DNA of 64,000 bases from Pseudomonas siliginis. GTDB taxonomy: Bacteria; Pseudomonadota; Gammaproteobacteria; Pseudomonadales; Pseudomonadaceae. A program made the position numbers and the translations under genes. Under the pieces are notes generated by a model that was given only the letters and a program-made list of their open reading frames with translations, had not been told where the DNA came from and did not search any database. The stretch lies in assembly GCF_019145195.1 (NCBI RefSeq), contig NZ_JAHSTW010000011.1:124001-188000 (forward strand), written 5' to 3'. This document shows positions 25,216 to 33,727 of the stretch, one piece after another (the stretch's first letter is position 1; every line of letters begins with the position of its first letter).

Positions 25216-25489
25216 GGGAAGAAGCCTCCGGAGCGGCCGGGGCCGGGATGGTTTGCAGGTGGAAAACGCCGAACAACAGGATGCGGCCACGGTCACGCCA
25301 AGGGTGCGGACGGCCCTTGAGGCTGCGGTTGCACAGCAGCACTTCGAGTAGATGAATCAGCAACAACAGAGCGCCGGCCAGATTGACCAGCAGATGCAGC
25401 GGATGAACAAACGGCACCAGTTGATTGGCCAGTACCACGCAGCAGAACAGCAGGGTCAGCAAACGCCCCAGCCCCCAGAACACCTTCAT
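25208..25489 (-). CDS. DUF1145-family small membrane protein
   Basis: A 93-residue protein with three hydrophobic segments: GRLLTLLFCCVVLANQLVP, LHLLVNLAGALLLLIHLLEVLL and ILLFGVFHLQTI. The layout is that of the DUF1145 family. I choose the ATG at 25487-25489 (MKVFWGLG) over one 33 bp upstream, because the downstream one has GGGGGAGCG at the right distance. Its 3' end overlaps the collagen-like gene by 8 bp. Function unknown. Confidence 0.75.
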   Translation of the reverse strand: MKVFWGLGRLLTLLFCCVVLANQLVPFVHPLHLLVNLAGALLLLIHLLEVLLCNRSLKGRPHPWRDRGRILLFGVFHLQTIPAPAAPEASSHA

Positions 25490-25649
25490 ACGCTCCCCCG
25501 TGTTGCGAATTATTCTTTGCACGCACAGTACCGGCTTCTGCGGGGGATAAGCCAGAGGGAAAAATGAAATTTGTGCAAACGCTGATGAAATGGCTGCCGG
25601 GGCGACGATCTCGACCCGGCAGCTCTAGCCTGCGCACTACAGACGCTTT

Positions 25650-26372
25650 CTATCGATTGATGTGCAACTCGACCCGGCGATTGTCCGCGCGGCCTTCATC
25701 GGTGGTGTTATCGGCGACCGGCTCACTCTCGCCACGGCCCTCGCTGGTGAGCTTGTTCGGCGCCAGGCCCTGACTCAGCAAGTACGCTGCAACACTGTTC
25801 GCGCGCCGTTCCGACAAGGCCTGGTTATAGGCATCGGAGCCTTTGCTGTCGGTGTGCCCGATGACCTTGATGCTGACCACATCGGCATTGCGCAGCTTGT
25901 CCATCAAGGTATCGAGCTGGGCTTTGGCCGCCGGGGTCAGATCGGACTTGTCGAAATCGAACAGAACGTTGCCGGCATCGCTCAAGGTGATCACTTCGGT
26001 TTGCGGCGCCGGTTCGACCGGTTTGACTGCCATCGGATATTGCGGCAGCGGGCAGCCACGGTGATCGACTTCGGTGTTTTCCGGGGTGTCCGGGCAGCGG
26101 TCGCGGCGGTCGAACACGCCGTCGCTGTCCTCATCGCCATCCTGGGCGTAACAGATCAGCCCACCGGTAAGAATGCCCAATGCCGCGCCGCCACCGGCCC
26201 AGCCGGCGCTTTCAATGGCGCCAAGACCGCCGCCGACCAGACCGCCAAGCAGGCTGCAGATCGGCCACGTACGTTGATTGAGGGGGGCGGTGCCATCGCT
26301 GTGAGTGGCACAACCGGTGAGCAAGCTGCCTAGCAGCAGCACCGGCAAGACGGACCTTGAGAAAAGACGCAT
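25650..26372 (-). CDS. OmpA-family lipoprotein with thrombospondin type-3 repeat
   Basis: A 240-residue lipoprotein (lipobox LLTGC, Cys at 21). A glycine-rich membrane-like segment (GGLVGGGLGAIESAGWAGGGAALG) is followed by a calcium-binding TSP3-type motif (DGDEDSDGVFDRRDRCPDTPENTEV) and a C-terminal OmpA/Pal domain (VLFDFDKSDLTPAAKAQLD, IGHTDSKGSDAYNQALSERRANSV, RADNRRVELHI). It should sit in the outer membrane and bind peptidoglycan. It is a close paralogue of the next gene, separated by 90 bp, so the pair arose by tandem duplication. Confidence 0.88.
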   Translation of the reverse strand: MRLFSRSVLPVLLLGSLLTGCATHSDGTAPLNQRTWPICSLLGGLVGGGLGAIESAGWAGGGAALGILTGGLICYAQDGDEDSDGVFDRRDRCPDTPENTEVDHRGCPLPQYPMAVKPVEPAPQTEVITLSDAGNVLFDFDKSDLTPAAKAQLDTLMDKLRNADVVSIKVIGHTDSKGSDAYNQALSERRANSVAAYLLSQGLAPNKLTSEGRGESEPVADNTTDEGRADNRRVELHINR

Positions 26373-26425
26373 TTGTGAACGCTCCTGTGTACCGGCCCAT
26401 ACCGGTTACACAGGAGTAAAGACCC

Positions 26426-26454
26426 GCATCCGCGACTGCACAAGCCGCGGATGC
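26426..26454 (-). terminator. Hairpin between the two OmpA paralogues
   Basis: GCATCCGCG pairs with CGCGGATGC. It lies 9 bp after the end of the upstream OmpA gene on the minus strand. Only a short T-poor tail follows, so it may be a weak terminator or an mRNA 3'-end stabiliser. Confidence 0.45.
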
Positions 26455-26462
26455 GAGAGGGG

Positions 26463-27158
26463 CTAGCGGACGATTTTGATTTCGGTGCGACGGTTCTGTG
26501 CACGACCATCAGCCGACTTGTTGTCAGCCACAGGCTGGCTTTCACCAAGGCCCGACACCGAAACGAAGCTGGCACGTGGCACGCCCTGCTGGATCAGGTA
26601 TTCCACCACCGAGTGCGCACGACGATCCGACAGTTTCTTGTTGTAGGCATCGCTGCCGACACTGTCGGTGTGACCGGTCACGGTCAGTTGCGCGGTAGAG
26701 GATTCCTGTTTCAGGCGATCGGCGACCTTGTCCAGCACTTGCTTGTCAGGGCCGGTCAGCGTGGCTTTGTCGAATTCGAAATGCACATCACGAATGACGA
26801 TGGTTTCTTCCTTGACCACAACCGCTTCTTCGACCACTGGCGCAGGCGTCGGTGGCGGGCAACCGTCAGCATCGACCTGCACGCCTTTTGGCGTGCCCGG
26901 GCACTTGTCGCGACTGTCCGGCACGCCATCGCCGTCTTCATCGCCATCGCCATGCACCCAGCAGTAAGCCGCTGCCGTACCGCCGACGATCAGTGCACCG
27001 TAGCCAGCCCACGATGCGCTTTCCGTCGCGCCGAGACCGGCACCGACCACACCGCCGACCGCCGCACAGGTCGGCCAGTCGGTTTTCTGCAAACCTGCAC
27101 AACCAGTCAACACACTGGTTAGCAGAACCAAGGGTAATGCTGTCCGAACTATGCTCAT
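26463..27158 (-). CDS. OmpA-family lipoprotein, paralogue of the downstream gene
   Basis: A 231-residue lipoprotein with lipobox VLTGC (Cys at 20), the same glycine-rich segment (GGVVGAGLGATESASWAGYGA), a TSP3-type motif (DGDEDGDGVPDSRDKCPGTPKGVQV) and a C-terminal OmpA domain (DVHFEFDKATLTGPDKQVLD, TGHTDSVGSDAYNKKLSDRRAHSV, RAQNRRTEIKI). Domain order is identical to its neighbour, while the sequences have diverged clearly. Expected location and role are outer membrane to peptidoglycan linkage. Confidence 0.88.
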   Translation of the reverse strand: MSIVRTALPLVLLTSVLTGCAGLQKTDWPTCAAVGGVVGAGLGATESASWAGYGALIVGGTAAAYCWVHGDGDEDGDGVPDSRDKCPGTPKGVQVDADGCPPPTPAPVVEEAVVVKEETIVIRDVHFEFDKATLTGPDKQVLDKVADRLKQESSTAQLTVTGHTDSVGSDAYNKKLSDRRAHSVVEYLIQQGVPRASFVSVSGLGESQPVADNKSADGRAQNRRTEIKIVR

Positions 27159-27357
27159 CTAGTTTTCTCCTGAGGGATCGGCTTAAAACCGATTCAGGGA
27201 GTAAAGACCGGAGTTTTAATCTCCGCCAGCAATAGGCCACCGCTGTTTGCGACCGTGTTCACAGGGGTTTGCCTCTTTTGGCGAAAACCACCGCCACCGG
27301 GCGCTTTGCCGACGCAGTCTGGCAGGCTAGTCTTGGCGGTCTGACTGAGGAGCTTCG

Positions 27358-27855
27358 ATGAACGTCGCCATTTCTTCGCGCACGCCACAACAGGCGTTGG
27401 CCGCTTTGCTGGATCGCTACGCCCCGGCACGACTGCTGCTGATCGGCGCCAGCGAGTTTCCCGCCTTGAGCGCTTTCAAGGACGCGCATCCAGACACCGT
27501 GGTCGCCCATGCCGCGCCCGGCGCGTTGCCCGCCGAATTGGCTGCGCAACGCTTCGATCTGGCGCTGGTAGTCGATTGCCTGGAACATTTGCCCAAACGC
27601 GATGGCCTGAACCTGTTGGGCGGCATCCGCAATCTCAACGCCAGTCGCATCGCGGTGCTGGCGGATCTGGCCGCCAGTGGCTGGCAGGAAACCGATTTCT
27701 ATTCGCTGGCACTGCAGGCCAGCGAGCGTTTTCAGCGCGACGCGCAGGTGCTGACCCTGTTCACCTACGATCTGCTTGACTACAAACAAGTCCCCGACTG
27801 GCTCAATTCACGCTTCTGGGCCAATCCGGAAAACTTCGGGAAATACTGGTGGTAA
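27358..27855 (+). CDS. DUF6231 family protein (Rossmann-like)
   Basis: A 165-residue cytoplasmic protein. The visible pattern is a Rossmann-like alternation: ARLLLIGASEF, DTVVAHA, FDLALVVDCLEHLPK and IAVLADLAA. VDCLEHLPKRDG looks like the post-II motif of SAM-dependent methyltransferases, but the glycine-rich loop is weak, so catalysis is uncertain. The C-terminus is aromatic (FWANPENFGKYWW). It is 4 bp upstream of ychJ and surely co-transcribed, an order I recall as conserved in Pseudomonas. Confidence 0.72.
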   Translation: MNVAISSRTPQQALAALLDRYAPARLLLIGASEFPALSAFKDAHPDTVVAHAAPGALPAELAAQRFDLALVVDCLEHLPKRDGLNLLGGIRNLNASRIAVLADLAASGWQETDFYSLALQASERFQRDAQVLTLFTYDLLDYKQVPDWLNSRFWANPENFGKYWW

Positions 27856-27859
27856 TGCA

Positions 27860-28336
27860 ATGAGTACAGCCATTTGCCCTTGCGGCAGCGGCAATCTGCT
27901 GGATGCCTGCTGCGGCCCTTATCACGACGGCCACCCGGCACCGTGTGCCGAAGCCCTGATGCGTTCGCGCTACAGCGCTTATGTGCTGGGGCTGATCGAC
28001 TATCTGGTGGCGACCACCCTGCCCGCGCAGCAGGCGGGGCTGAACCGACAATCGATCAGCGACTGGAGCGCGCAAAGCACCTGGCTTGGTCTTGAGGTGG
28101 AAAGCTCGGAGGTTTTCGGCGGCCAGCCGGAACACGCTTTTGTGACCTTCACCGCGCGCTGGCACGACAGCCAGGGCGAGCACAGCCATCGCGAGCGCTC
28201 CTCGTTTGTGCAGAACGGCGGGCGCTGGTACTTCATCGATCCCACGGTGCAGCTGAAGCTGGGGCGCAATGACGGCTGCCCTTGCGGCAGCGGGCAGAAG
28301 TTCAAGAAGTGTTGTGCGGGTTATTTCGGCGTTTGA
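27860..28336 (+). CDS. ychJ: YchJ-family protein with two SEC-C zinc motifs
   Basis: A 158-residue protein. SEC-C-type CPCGSGNLLDACCGPYH lies at the N-terminus (residues 5-21) and CPCGSGQKFKKCCAG at the C-terminus; between them is an NTF2-like domain (FVTFTARWHDSQGEHSHRERSSFV). The two cysteine motifs bind zinc, as in the SecA tail. This matches YchJ in length and order. The function of YchJ is not established. The start is the ATG at 27860, just after the DUF6231 stop. Confidence 0.87.
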   Translation: MSTAICPCGSGNLLDACCGPYHDGHPAPCAEALMRSRYSAYVLGLIDYLVATTLPAQQAGLNRQSISDWSAQSTWLGLEVESSEVFGGQPEHAFVTFTARWHDSQGEHSHRERSSFVQNGGRWYFIDPTVQLKLGRNDGCPCGSGQKFKKCCAGYFGV

Positions 28337-28370
28337 GCTGAAGATCAAAAGATCGTCCGATCGCGGCCCG

Positions 28371-28408
28371 AGCCTTCGGCCGCTCCTGCACGGGATTAGC
28401 CGAAGGCT
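28371..28408. repeat. Short inverted repeat after ychJ
   Basis: AGCCTTCGGC (28371-28380) and GCCGAAGGCT (28399-28408) form a 10-bp perfect stem. AGATC-rich sequence lies on either side (GATCAAAAGATCG, AAATCTTTT). Similar AGCCTTCGGC hairpins recur in pseudomonad intergenic regions. It may act as a transcription stop for ychJ. Confidence 0.6.
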
Positions 28409-28452
28409 GAAATCTTTTAAGGTCTAGACTGGGCACAAAGGGAGTCAATTTC

Positions 28453-28938
28453 ATGCTCGGTCATCGGCGCACATTACATTTTCTGCTGTTGATGCTGATC
28501 GTAAACCTCGGCGGCTGTGCCTCGTGGTTCAGCGACGACAGCGTCGAGCCTGCCGTGCATCTGGTGAAAGTCGAGGTGGTGCGGGCCAAGCTGCTTGAGC
28601 AGAAATTCATCCTGCACTTTCGCGTCGACAATCCCAACGACAGCGATCTGACCGTGCGCGGCCTCGAATACCGGATTCACCTGGCGGACATGCTGCTCAC
28701 CGAGGGCGAGCATGAGCACTGGTTTACCGTCGGGCCAAAGCGCAGCGCTTACTTCAAAGTGCCGATCCGCACCAACCTGTGGCCGAAGGTCAAACACGTG
28801 GTGAAACTGCTGAAAAATCCGAACCAGCAGATTCCCTATCGATTGCAGGGGGAAATGGAAACCGGTTTATTCATCGCCCACTACGTGCACCTTGAGCGCA
28901 ATGGCGTGATAATCCCCGCCGATCTAACTCCGGAGTGA
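28453..28938 (+). CDS. LEA type-2 (Why domain) lipoprotein
   Basis: A 161-residue protein with a lipoprotein signal (LMLIVNLGGC, Cys at about 23). The mature part is a single immunoglobulin-like LEA-14/Why domain, recognised by HLVKVEVVRAKLLEQKFILHFRVDNPNDSDLTVRGLEYRI-type sequence, where the conserved FRVDNPND segment is diagnostic. Such proteins are linked to desiccation or stress tolerance in other organisms; in Pseudomonas the role is unknown. The gene ends 5 bp before the start of the SEC-C miniprotein. Confidence 0.83.
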   Translation: MLGHRRTLHFLLLMLIVNLGGCASWFSDDSVEPAVHLVKVEVVRAKLLEQKFILHFRVDNPNDSDLTVRGLEYRIHLADMLLTEGEHEHWFTVGPKRSAYFKVPIRTNLWPKVKHVVKLLKNPNQQIPYRLQGEMETGLFIAHYVHLERNGVIIPADLTPE

Positions 28939-28943
28939 CCTCG

Positions 28944-29147
28944 ATGACCCAGCAACCCCATGTCCATGGCCCTGACTGCAACCACGATCATGACCACCAT
29001 CATGATCACGACCATGGCCATGTCCACGGCCCGAACTGCGGCCACGCCCACCAGGAACCGGTGCGCAACGCCCTGAAAGATGTCGGCCGCAACGACCCTT
29101 GCCCATGCGGCAACGGCAAGAAATTCAAGAAGTGCCACGGCGCTTGA
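28944..29147 (+). CDS. His-rich miniprotein with SEC-C zinc motif
   Basis: A 67-residue protein. The N-terminal half is histidine- and aspartate-rich with two repeats, HVHGPDCNH and HVHGPNCGH, flanking HDHDHHHDHDHG. The C-terminal half is a SEC-C motif, DPCPCGNGKKFKKCHG, which binds zinc. I place the start at the ATG at 28944; a GTG at 28935 overlapping the LEA stop is less likely. The shape suggests a metal (Zn, Ni or Cu) binder or a SecB/ribosome-contacting tail. No experimental role is known to me. Confidence 0.75.
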   Translation: MTQQPHVHGPDCNHDHDHHHDHDHGHVHGPNCGHAHQEPVRNALKDVGRNDPCPCGNGKKFKKCHGA

Positions 29148-29185
29148 TGTCACTGGCAAAGGTCTTCTTCGCCTGACACACCGCT

Positions 29186-29268
29186 TTCGCGAGCAGGCTC
29201 GCTCCCACAGTGAATTGCATTCCTTCTGACGAAATGCGCTCGAATGTGGGAGCGAGCCTGCTCGCGAA
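29186..29268. repeat. REP pair in reversed arrangement (CGCGAA-outward)
   Basis: The TTCGCGAGCAGGCTCGCTCCCAC copy precedes the GTGGGAGCGAGCCTGCTCGCGAA copy, with about 37 bp between them. Confidence 0.88.
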
Positions 29269-29294
29269 GGCGGCGGCACATACGCTACAAAACT

Positions 29295-29852
29295 TCAGCC
29301 CGCCGCCAGAATCTGTGAAGAGCCGACCACCGTCGCGTACTCCCCATGCAGATTGCCCAGCGACATCCCGTGCACCTCTTCAGCGGTACGCGGTGTGCCG
29401 AAATAATCGGCCTTGTCGAAGGTAAAACACGCATCCTCTGCCACCCATGTGTCGAAACCCAGATTACCCGCCGTGCGCGCCGTTGATTCCACCGAGTTGT
29501 TTGTTGCCACGCCGACAATGAGCACCTGACCAATCCCCGCCTCGCGCAACTGCCGTTCCAGCCCAGTCGCACAGAACGCATCGGGCACCTGTTTCTGGAT
29601 CAGCCATTCCCCGCCCTGAGGGACAAAACGCTCTTGAAACTCCACTCCGTCCTGCTCGGGCCAGAACACCGAGTCAGGTGAGCGCGACAAATGCTGCACG
29701 TGAATCACCGGGCGCCCGCACCGCCGCCACAGCGCCAGTAGCTCAAGCATTCTTTCCTCGGCCTGAGGATTATTCCGCCGCCCCAGACGCGGATGCAGAA
29801 TGCCTTTCTGCTGGTCGATGATGATCAGCGCAGCGTTACTCTGAAGCTCCAT
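29295..29852 (-). CDS. Isochorismatase-family hydrolase with Ser at the catalytic Cys position
   Basis: A 185-residue alpha/beta hydrolase of the isochorismatase/cysteine hydrolase family. The catalytic Asp is in ALIIIDQQKG (D13), the Lys in LIQKQVPDAF (K87), and the third site reads GVATNNSVESTAR, so position 120 is Ser where most members have Cys. A subgroup with TNNSVE at this place exists, so the enzyme may still be functional or may have another reaction. The gene stands alone on the minus strand. Substrate unknown. Confidence 0.82.
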   Translation of the reverse strand: MELQSNAALIIIDQQKGILHPRLGRRNNPQAEERMLELLALWRRCGRPVIHVQHLSRSPDSVFWPEQDGVEFQERFVPQGGEWLIQKQVPDAFCATGLERQLREAGIGQVLIVGVATNNSVESTARTAGNLGFDTWVAEDACFTFDKADYFGTPRTAEEVHGMSLGNLHGEYATVVGSSQILAAG

Positions 29853-30053
29853 AGCGATCTTTCTCCTGACAGGTCTGGGTACTCATTCCGTAGTTCAACA
29901 TCAGCGCTTTCCCACAAGCAACTGTCACGCCTCTGACCGATCAGCCGACAACTGCATAAATAACCACTCGCCCCGCTTGCGCGGCCCTCGCGCCGTCACT
30001 AACGTAGCGGCTTTATTGCGCCCCCAGCCTTATACCCCCGCAGGAGCTTCGCC

Positions 30054-32504
30054 ATGGCCTCGCCAGCCCTTTCACATTTTCTTCCCCGGTTCGGCGTTGC
30101 CGCAGCAGTGGCCGGTGTCCTCGGCCTGTCCGGTTGCCAGACCTGGAACGCCCAGGACAGCCTGCCACCGACCTCCGGCGTGCAACCGCTCAAGGGCCTG
30201 GCGCAGAACGTTTCGGTGCGGCGCAATGCGATGGGCATGCCGCTGATCGAAAGCAACAGCTTCCATGACGCGCTGTTCAGCCTCGGTTACGTCCACGCCA
30301 GCGACCGCATCAACCAGATGGTCACCCTGCGCCTGTTGGCTCAGGGCCGGTTGGCGGAAATGTCCGGCGCGTCGATGCTCGATGCCGACCGCTACATGCG
30401 CGCGGTCAATCTGAAGAAGAGCGCCGGCGAGCTGTACAAGGCCTCGTCGCCACGGCTCAAGCGCTTCTTCGAGGTGTATGCACGGGGCGTCAACGCCTAC
30501 CTGTTCCGCTACGCCGACAAGTTGCCGGGCGACCTCGCCGCCAGCGGTTACAAGCCCGAATACTGGAAACCGGAAGATTCGGCGCTGATTTTTGCCCTGC
30601 TGAATTTCAGCCAGTCGGCCAACCTGCCGGAGGAAATCCAGTCGCTGGTGCTCGCGCAAACCGTGACCACTGACAAACTCGCCTGGCTGAGCCCGTCGGC
30701 GCCCGATGAAAACCTGCCAGTGGCTGAAGCCGACAAGCTGCAAGGCCTCAAGCTCAACGGACAAATTCCGGGGCTGACCGAACTGAGCAACGCCAGTCAG
30801 CAACTGTCGGCGCTGAATCTGCTCGCCACACCGACTGCGAACAACTGGGCAATTGCCCCGCAACGCAGCCGTAGCGGCAAAAGCCTGCTGGCCAGCGATG
30901 CGCACGGGCCGCTGGCCGCGCCGTCGTTGTGGAGTTTCGTGCAGATCCGTGCGCCGAAATATCAGGCCGCCGGCGTCACGGTTGCCGGTCTGCCGATGGT
31001 GCTCGGTGGGTTCAACGGCAAAGTGGCGTGGAGCATGACCAGCGTGCTCGGCGATAACCAGGATCTGTTCCTCGAGAAAATCCGCCGTCAGGGCAGCAGC
31101 CTCACTTATGAAGTCAACGGCAAATGGCAGCCGTTGGGCGTGCGCAACGAGACCTACTTCGTCAAAGGCCAGCGGCCGATTCGCGAAGCCGTGTACGAAA
31201 CCCGCCACGGCGCGCTGCTCAACAGTGCCCAGGCAGCGGCGCAGGGCAGCGGTTTCGGCCTCGCCTTGCAGACGCCAAGCTTCACCGACGACAAAACCCT
31301 GGATGCCTTCTTCGACCTGACCCGCGCGCAGAACGTCGAGCGCGCCTCGGACGCCAGCCGCGAAATTCGCGCCATCACCCTGAATCTGGTCTTTGCCGAT
31401 GCGAGCAATATCGGCTGGCAAGTCACCGGGCGCTTCCCCAACCGTCGCGAAGGCGAAGGCCTGCTGCCCTCGCCGGGCTGGGACGGTCGCTACGACTGGG
31501 ACGGTTATGCCGACCCGATGCTGCACCCCTACGATCAGGACCCGGCACAAGGCTGGCTCGGCACCGCCAACCAGCGGGTGATTCCCGACGGCTACGGCAT
31601 GCAGTTGTCGAAATCCTGGGCGGCACCGGAGCGTGGCGAACGCTTGGCGGAAATGGCTGGCAGCGGCAAGCACGACAGCCGCAGCGTGATCGCCATGCAA
31701 TACGACCAGACCACCACCTTCGCCGCCAAGCTGAAAAAGGTCTTCGAAGCGCCGGGCATGAAACAACCGCTGAAACAGGCGATCGACGCCCTGCCGGAAG
31801 CCGAACGCAGCAAGGCGCGCGAAGCCTTCACCCGTTTGATGGCGTTCGACGGCAAGCTCAGCCCGACCTCGGCGGATGCGGCGATTTACGAACTGTTTCT
31901 GCAGGAAAGCATGAAGCAGATCTTCCTCGATGAACTGGGTCCTGAGTCGAGCCCGGCGTGGAAGGCCTTTGTCGCCAATGGCGATCTGTCCTACGCGGCG
32001 CAGGCCGATCATCTCTTGGGACGTGAGGACAGTCCGTTCTGGGATGATCTGCGCACGCCGCAGAAGGAAGACAAATCCGTGATTCTCGCCCGCAGCCTCG
32101 CTGCAGCGATTACAGCGGGAGACAGCCAGTTGGGCGGCGATCATCGCGCCTGGCAGTGGGGCAAACTGCACAGCTATGCGTGGAAGAACAGCAACGGTCA
32201 GACTGTGCGCGGGCCGCTGGCAGCCGGTGGCGATCACACCACGCTGAACAGCTCGGCGTTTGCCTGGGGCCAGGACTTCGTCACTACGCGCGCGCCGTCG
32301 ATGCGCTTTATCGTCGACTTCGGCCAGAGCGAGCCACTGATGGCGCAGAACGGCACGGGGCAGTCGGGCAATCCACTGAGTCCGAATTACCTGAACGGGA
32401 TCGATGCGTGGCTGAAAGGTCAGTACATCGGCCTGCCGATGCAGCCGCAGAACTTTGATCGGGTGTATGGCAAGACCCGTTTGACCCTCACCCCGGGCAA
32501 GTAA
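30054..32504 (+). CDS. Penicillin-acylase-family protein, apparent nucleophile replaced
   Basis: An 816-residue Ntn-hydrolase-family protein, exported as a probable lipoprotein (AGVLGLSGC). It keeps the family's N-terminal chain (SLGYVHASDRINQM, YARGVNAYL) and the beta-chain motifs NNWAIAPQRSRSGKSLLASDAHG, GLPMVLGGFNGKVAWSMTSV and the C-terminal FIVDFGQ region. In these enzymes, such as the QuiP and PvdQ acyl-homoserine-lactone acylases, the precursor is cut before a Ser that directly precedes Asn-x-Trp. Here that position is Ala262 (codon GCG at 30837-30839), so autocleavage and catalysis are doubtful. The rest looks intact. Confidence 0.85.
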   Translation: MASPALSHFLPRFGVAAAVAGVLGLSGCQTWNAQDSLPPTSGVQPLKGLAQNVSVRRNAMGMPLIESNSFHDALFSLGYVHASDRINQMVTLRLLAQGRLAEMSGASMLDADRYMRAVNLKKSAGELYKASSPRLKRFFEVYARGVNAYLFRYADKLPGDLAASGYKPEYWKPEDSALIFALLNFSQSANLPEEIQSLVLAQTVTTDKLAWLSPSAPDENLPVAEADKLQGLKLNGQIPGLTELSNASQQLSALNLLATPTANNWAIAPQRSRSGKSLLASDAHGPLAAPSLWSFVQIRAPKYQAAGVTVAGLPMVLGGFNGKVAWSMTSVLGDNQDLFLEKIRRQGSSLTYEVNGKWQPLGVRNETYFVKGQRPIREAVYETRHGALLNSAQAAAQGSGFGLALQTPSFTDDKTLDAFFDLTRAQNVERASDASREIRAITLNLVFADASNIGWQVTGRFPNRREGEGLLPSPGWDGRYDWDGYADPMLHPYDQDPAQGWLGTANQRVIPDGYGMQLSKSWAAPERGERLAEMAGSGKHDSRSVIAMQYDQTTTFAAKLKKVFEAPGMKQPLKQAIDALPEAERSKAREAFTRLMAFDGKLSPTSADAAIYELFLQESMKQIFLDELGPESSPAWKAFVANGDLSYAAQADHLLGREDSPFWDDLRTPQKEDKSVILARSLAAAITAGDSQLGGDHRAWQWGKLHSYAWKNSNGQTVRGPLAAGGDHTTLNSSAFAWGQDFVTTRAPSMRFIVDFGQSEPLMAQNGTGQSGNPLSPNYLNGIDAWLKGQYIGLPMQPQNFDRVYGKTRLTLTPGK

Positions 32505-32516
32505 GCGCAGTTCCCT

Positions 32517-32605
32517 CTGTGGGAGCGAGCCTGCTCGCGAAGCCGGAGGCACAGTCAGAATTGATGTGCCTGGTAACCGCTTTCGCGAGCAGGCTCGCTC
32601 CCACA
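32517..32605. repeat. REP doublet (REPIN), GTGGGAG-outward arrangement
   Basis: Inverted REP copies with about 45 bp of spacer, 12 bp after the acylase stop. Confidence 0.92.
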
Positions 32606-32692
32606 TTGGCTTTGCATCACCCTTAAAAGCCGATCGAACTTCCAGCCTCACGCCCGCCTCATAGCTAACAAGCCCCCCATTCCGGTCACGAC

Positions 32693-33727
32693 ATGGATCT
32701 TGTTATTGCCCGACCTGAAGGTCTCTACTGCCCCGCCGGGGATTTCTATATCGATCCGTGGCGGCCGGTCGAGCGTTCGGTGATCACCCATGCCCATGGC
32801 GATCACGCGCGCACCGGTAATCAGCACTACCTGTCGAGCAGCGCCAGCGCCGGGATTCTGCGCGCGCGTCTGGGTCAGGACATCCAGTTGCAAACACTCG
32901 ACTACGGCCAGCGCCTGACCCACCACGGCGTGACCCTGAGCTTTCACCCCGCCGGGCATGTCCTCGGTTCGGCGCAGGTGCGGCTCGAATACGGCGGCGA
33001 AGTCTGGGTCGCATCGGGCGATTACAAGGTCGAGCCGGATGGCACGTGCGCACCATTCGAACCGGTGCGCTGCCACACTTTCATCACCGAATCGACCTTC
33101 GGCCTGCCGATCTATCGTTGGCAGCCGCAGGCGCAGATCTTCGCCGAGATCAATCAGTGGTGGGCGGCCAATATCGCCGCCGGCAAGGCCAGCGTGCTGT
33201 TCTGCTACTCCTTCGGCAAGGCCCAACGCATCCTCCACGGCATCGACGAAACCCTCGGGCCGATCCTCAGCCACGGCGCGGTCGAGCCGTTGAACCGCGT
33301 CTACCGCGATGCCGGCGTGTACCTGCCGCCGACGATCTATGCGGGCGACGTAAAAAAAAGCGACCCGATCATGCGTCAGGCGTTGGTCATTGCTCCGCCG
33401 TCGGCGGGCGGCAGCACGTGGATGCGCCGTTTTGGCGAGTTCAGCGATGCCTTCGCCAGCGGCTGGATGCGCTTGCGCGGGACCCGACGGCGGCGCGGCG
33501 TTGATCGCGGTTTCGTCCTGTCCGACCACGCCGACTGGCCAGGTCTGTTGTGGGCGATCAACCAGACCGGCGCGGAACGGGTGATGGTCACCCACGGCTC
33601 GATCGGCGTGCTCGTGCGCCATTTGCGCGAACAGGGCCTGGATGCACAAGGCTTCACCACCGAATACGGCGATGACGAAGACGACAACATCGCCACCGAA
33701 CCCACCGTTGCCGAGACGTCCCCATGA
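32693..33727 (+). CDS. Ligase-associated DNA exonuclease (metallo-beta-lactamase fold)
   Basis: A 344-residue protein of the metallo-beta-lactamase/beta-CASP-like group. The metal site is THAHGDHA (H33, H35, D37, H38). Other conserved pieces are HPAGHVLGSAQV, YKVEPDGTCAPFEPV, FITESTFGLP and VLFCYSFGKAQRI, and the C-terminal SDHADWPGLL. The order matches the 'ligase-associated DNA exonuclease' family. It overlaps the ATP-dependent ligase gene by 4 bp (ATGA). With the ligase, helicase and PdeM genes it belongs to a DNA-damage repair set. Confidence 0.9.
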   Translation: MDLVIARPEGLYCPAGDFYIDPWRPVERSVITHAHGDHARTGNQHYLSSSASAGILRARLGQDIQLQTLDYGQRLTHHGVTLSFHPAGHVLGSAQVRLEYGGEVWVASGDYKVEPDGTCAPFEPVRCHTFITESTFGLPIYRWQPQAQIFAEINQWWAANIAAGKASVLFCYSFGKAQRILHGIDETLGPILSHGAVEPLNRVYRDAGVYLPPTIYAGDVKKSDPIMRQALVIAPPSAGGSTWMRRFGEFSDAFASGWMRLRGTRRRRGVDRGFVLSDHADWPGLLWAINQTGAERVMVTHGSIGVLVRHLREQGLDAQGFTTEYGDDEDDNIATEPTVAETSP

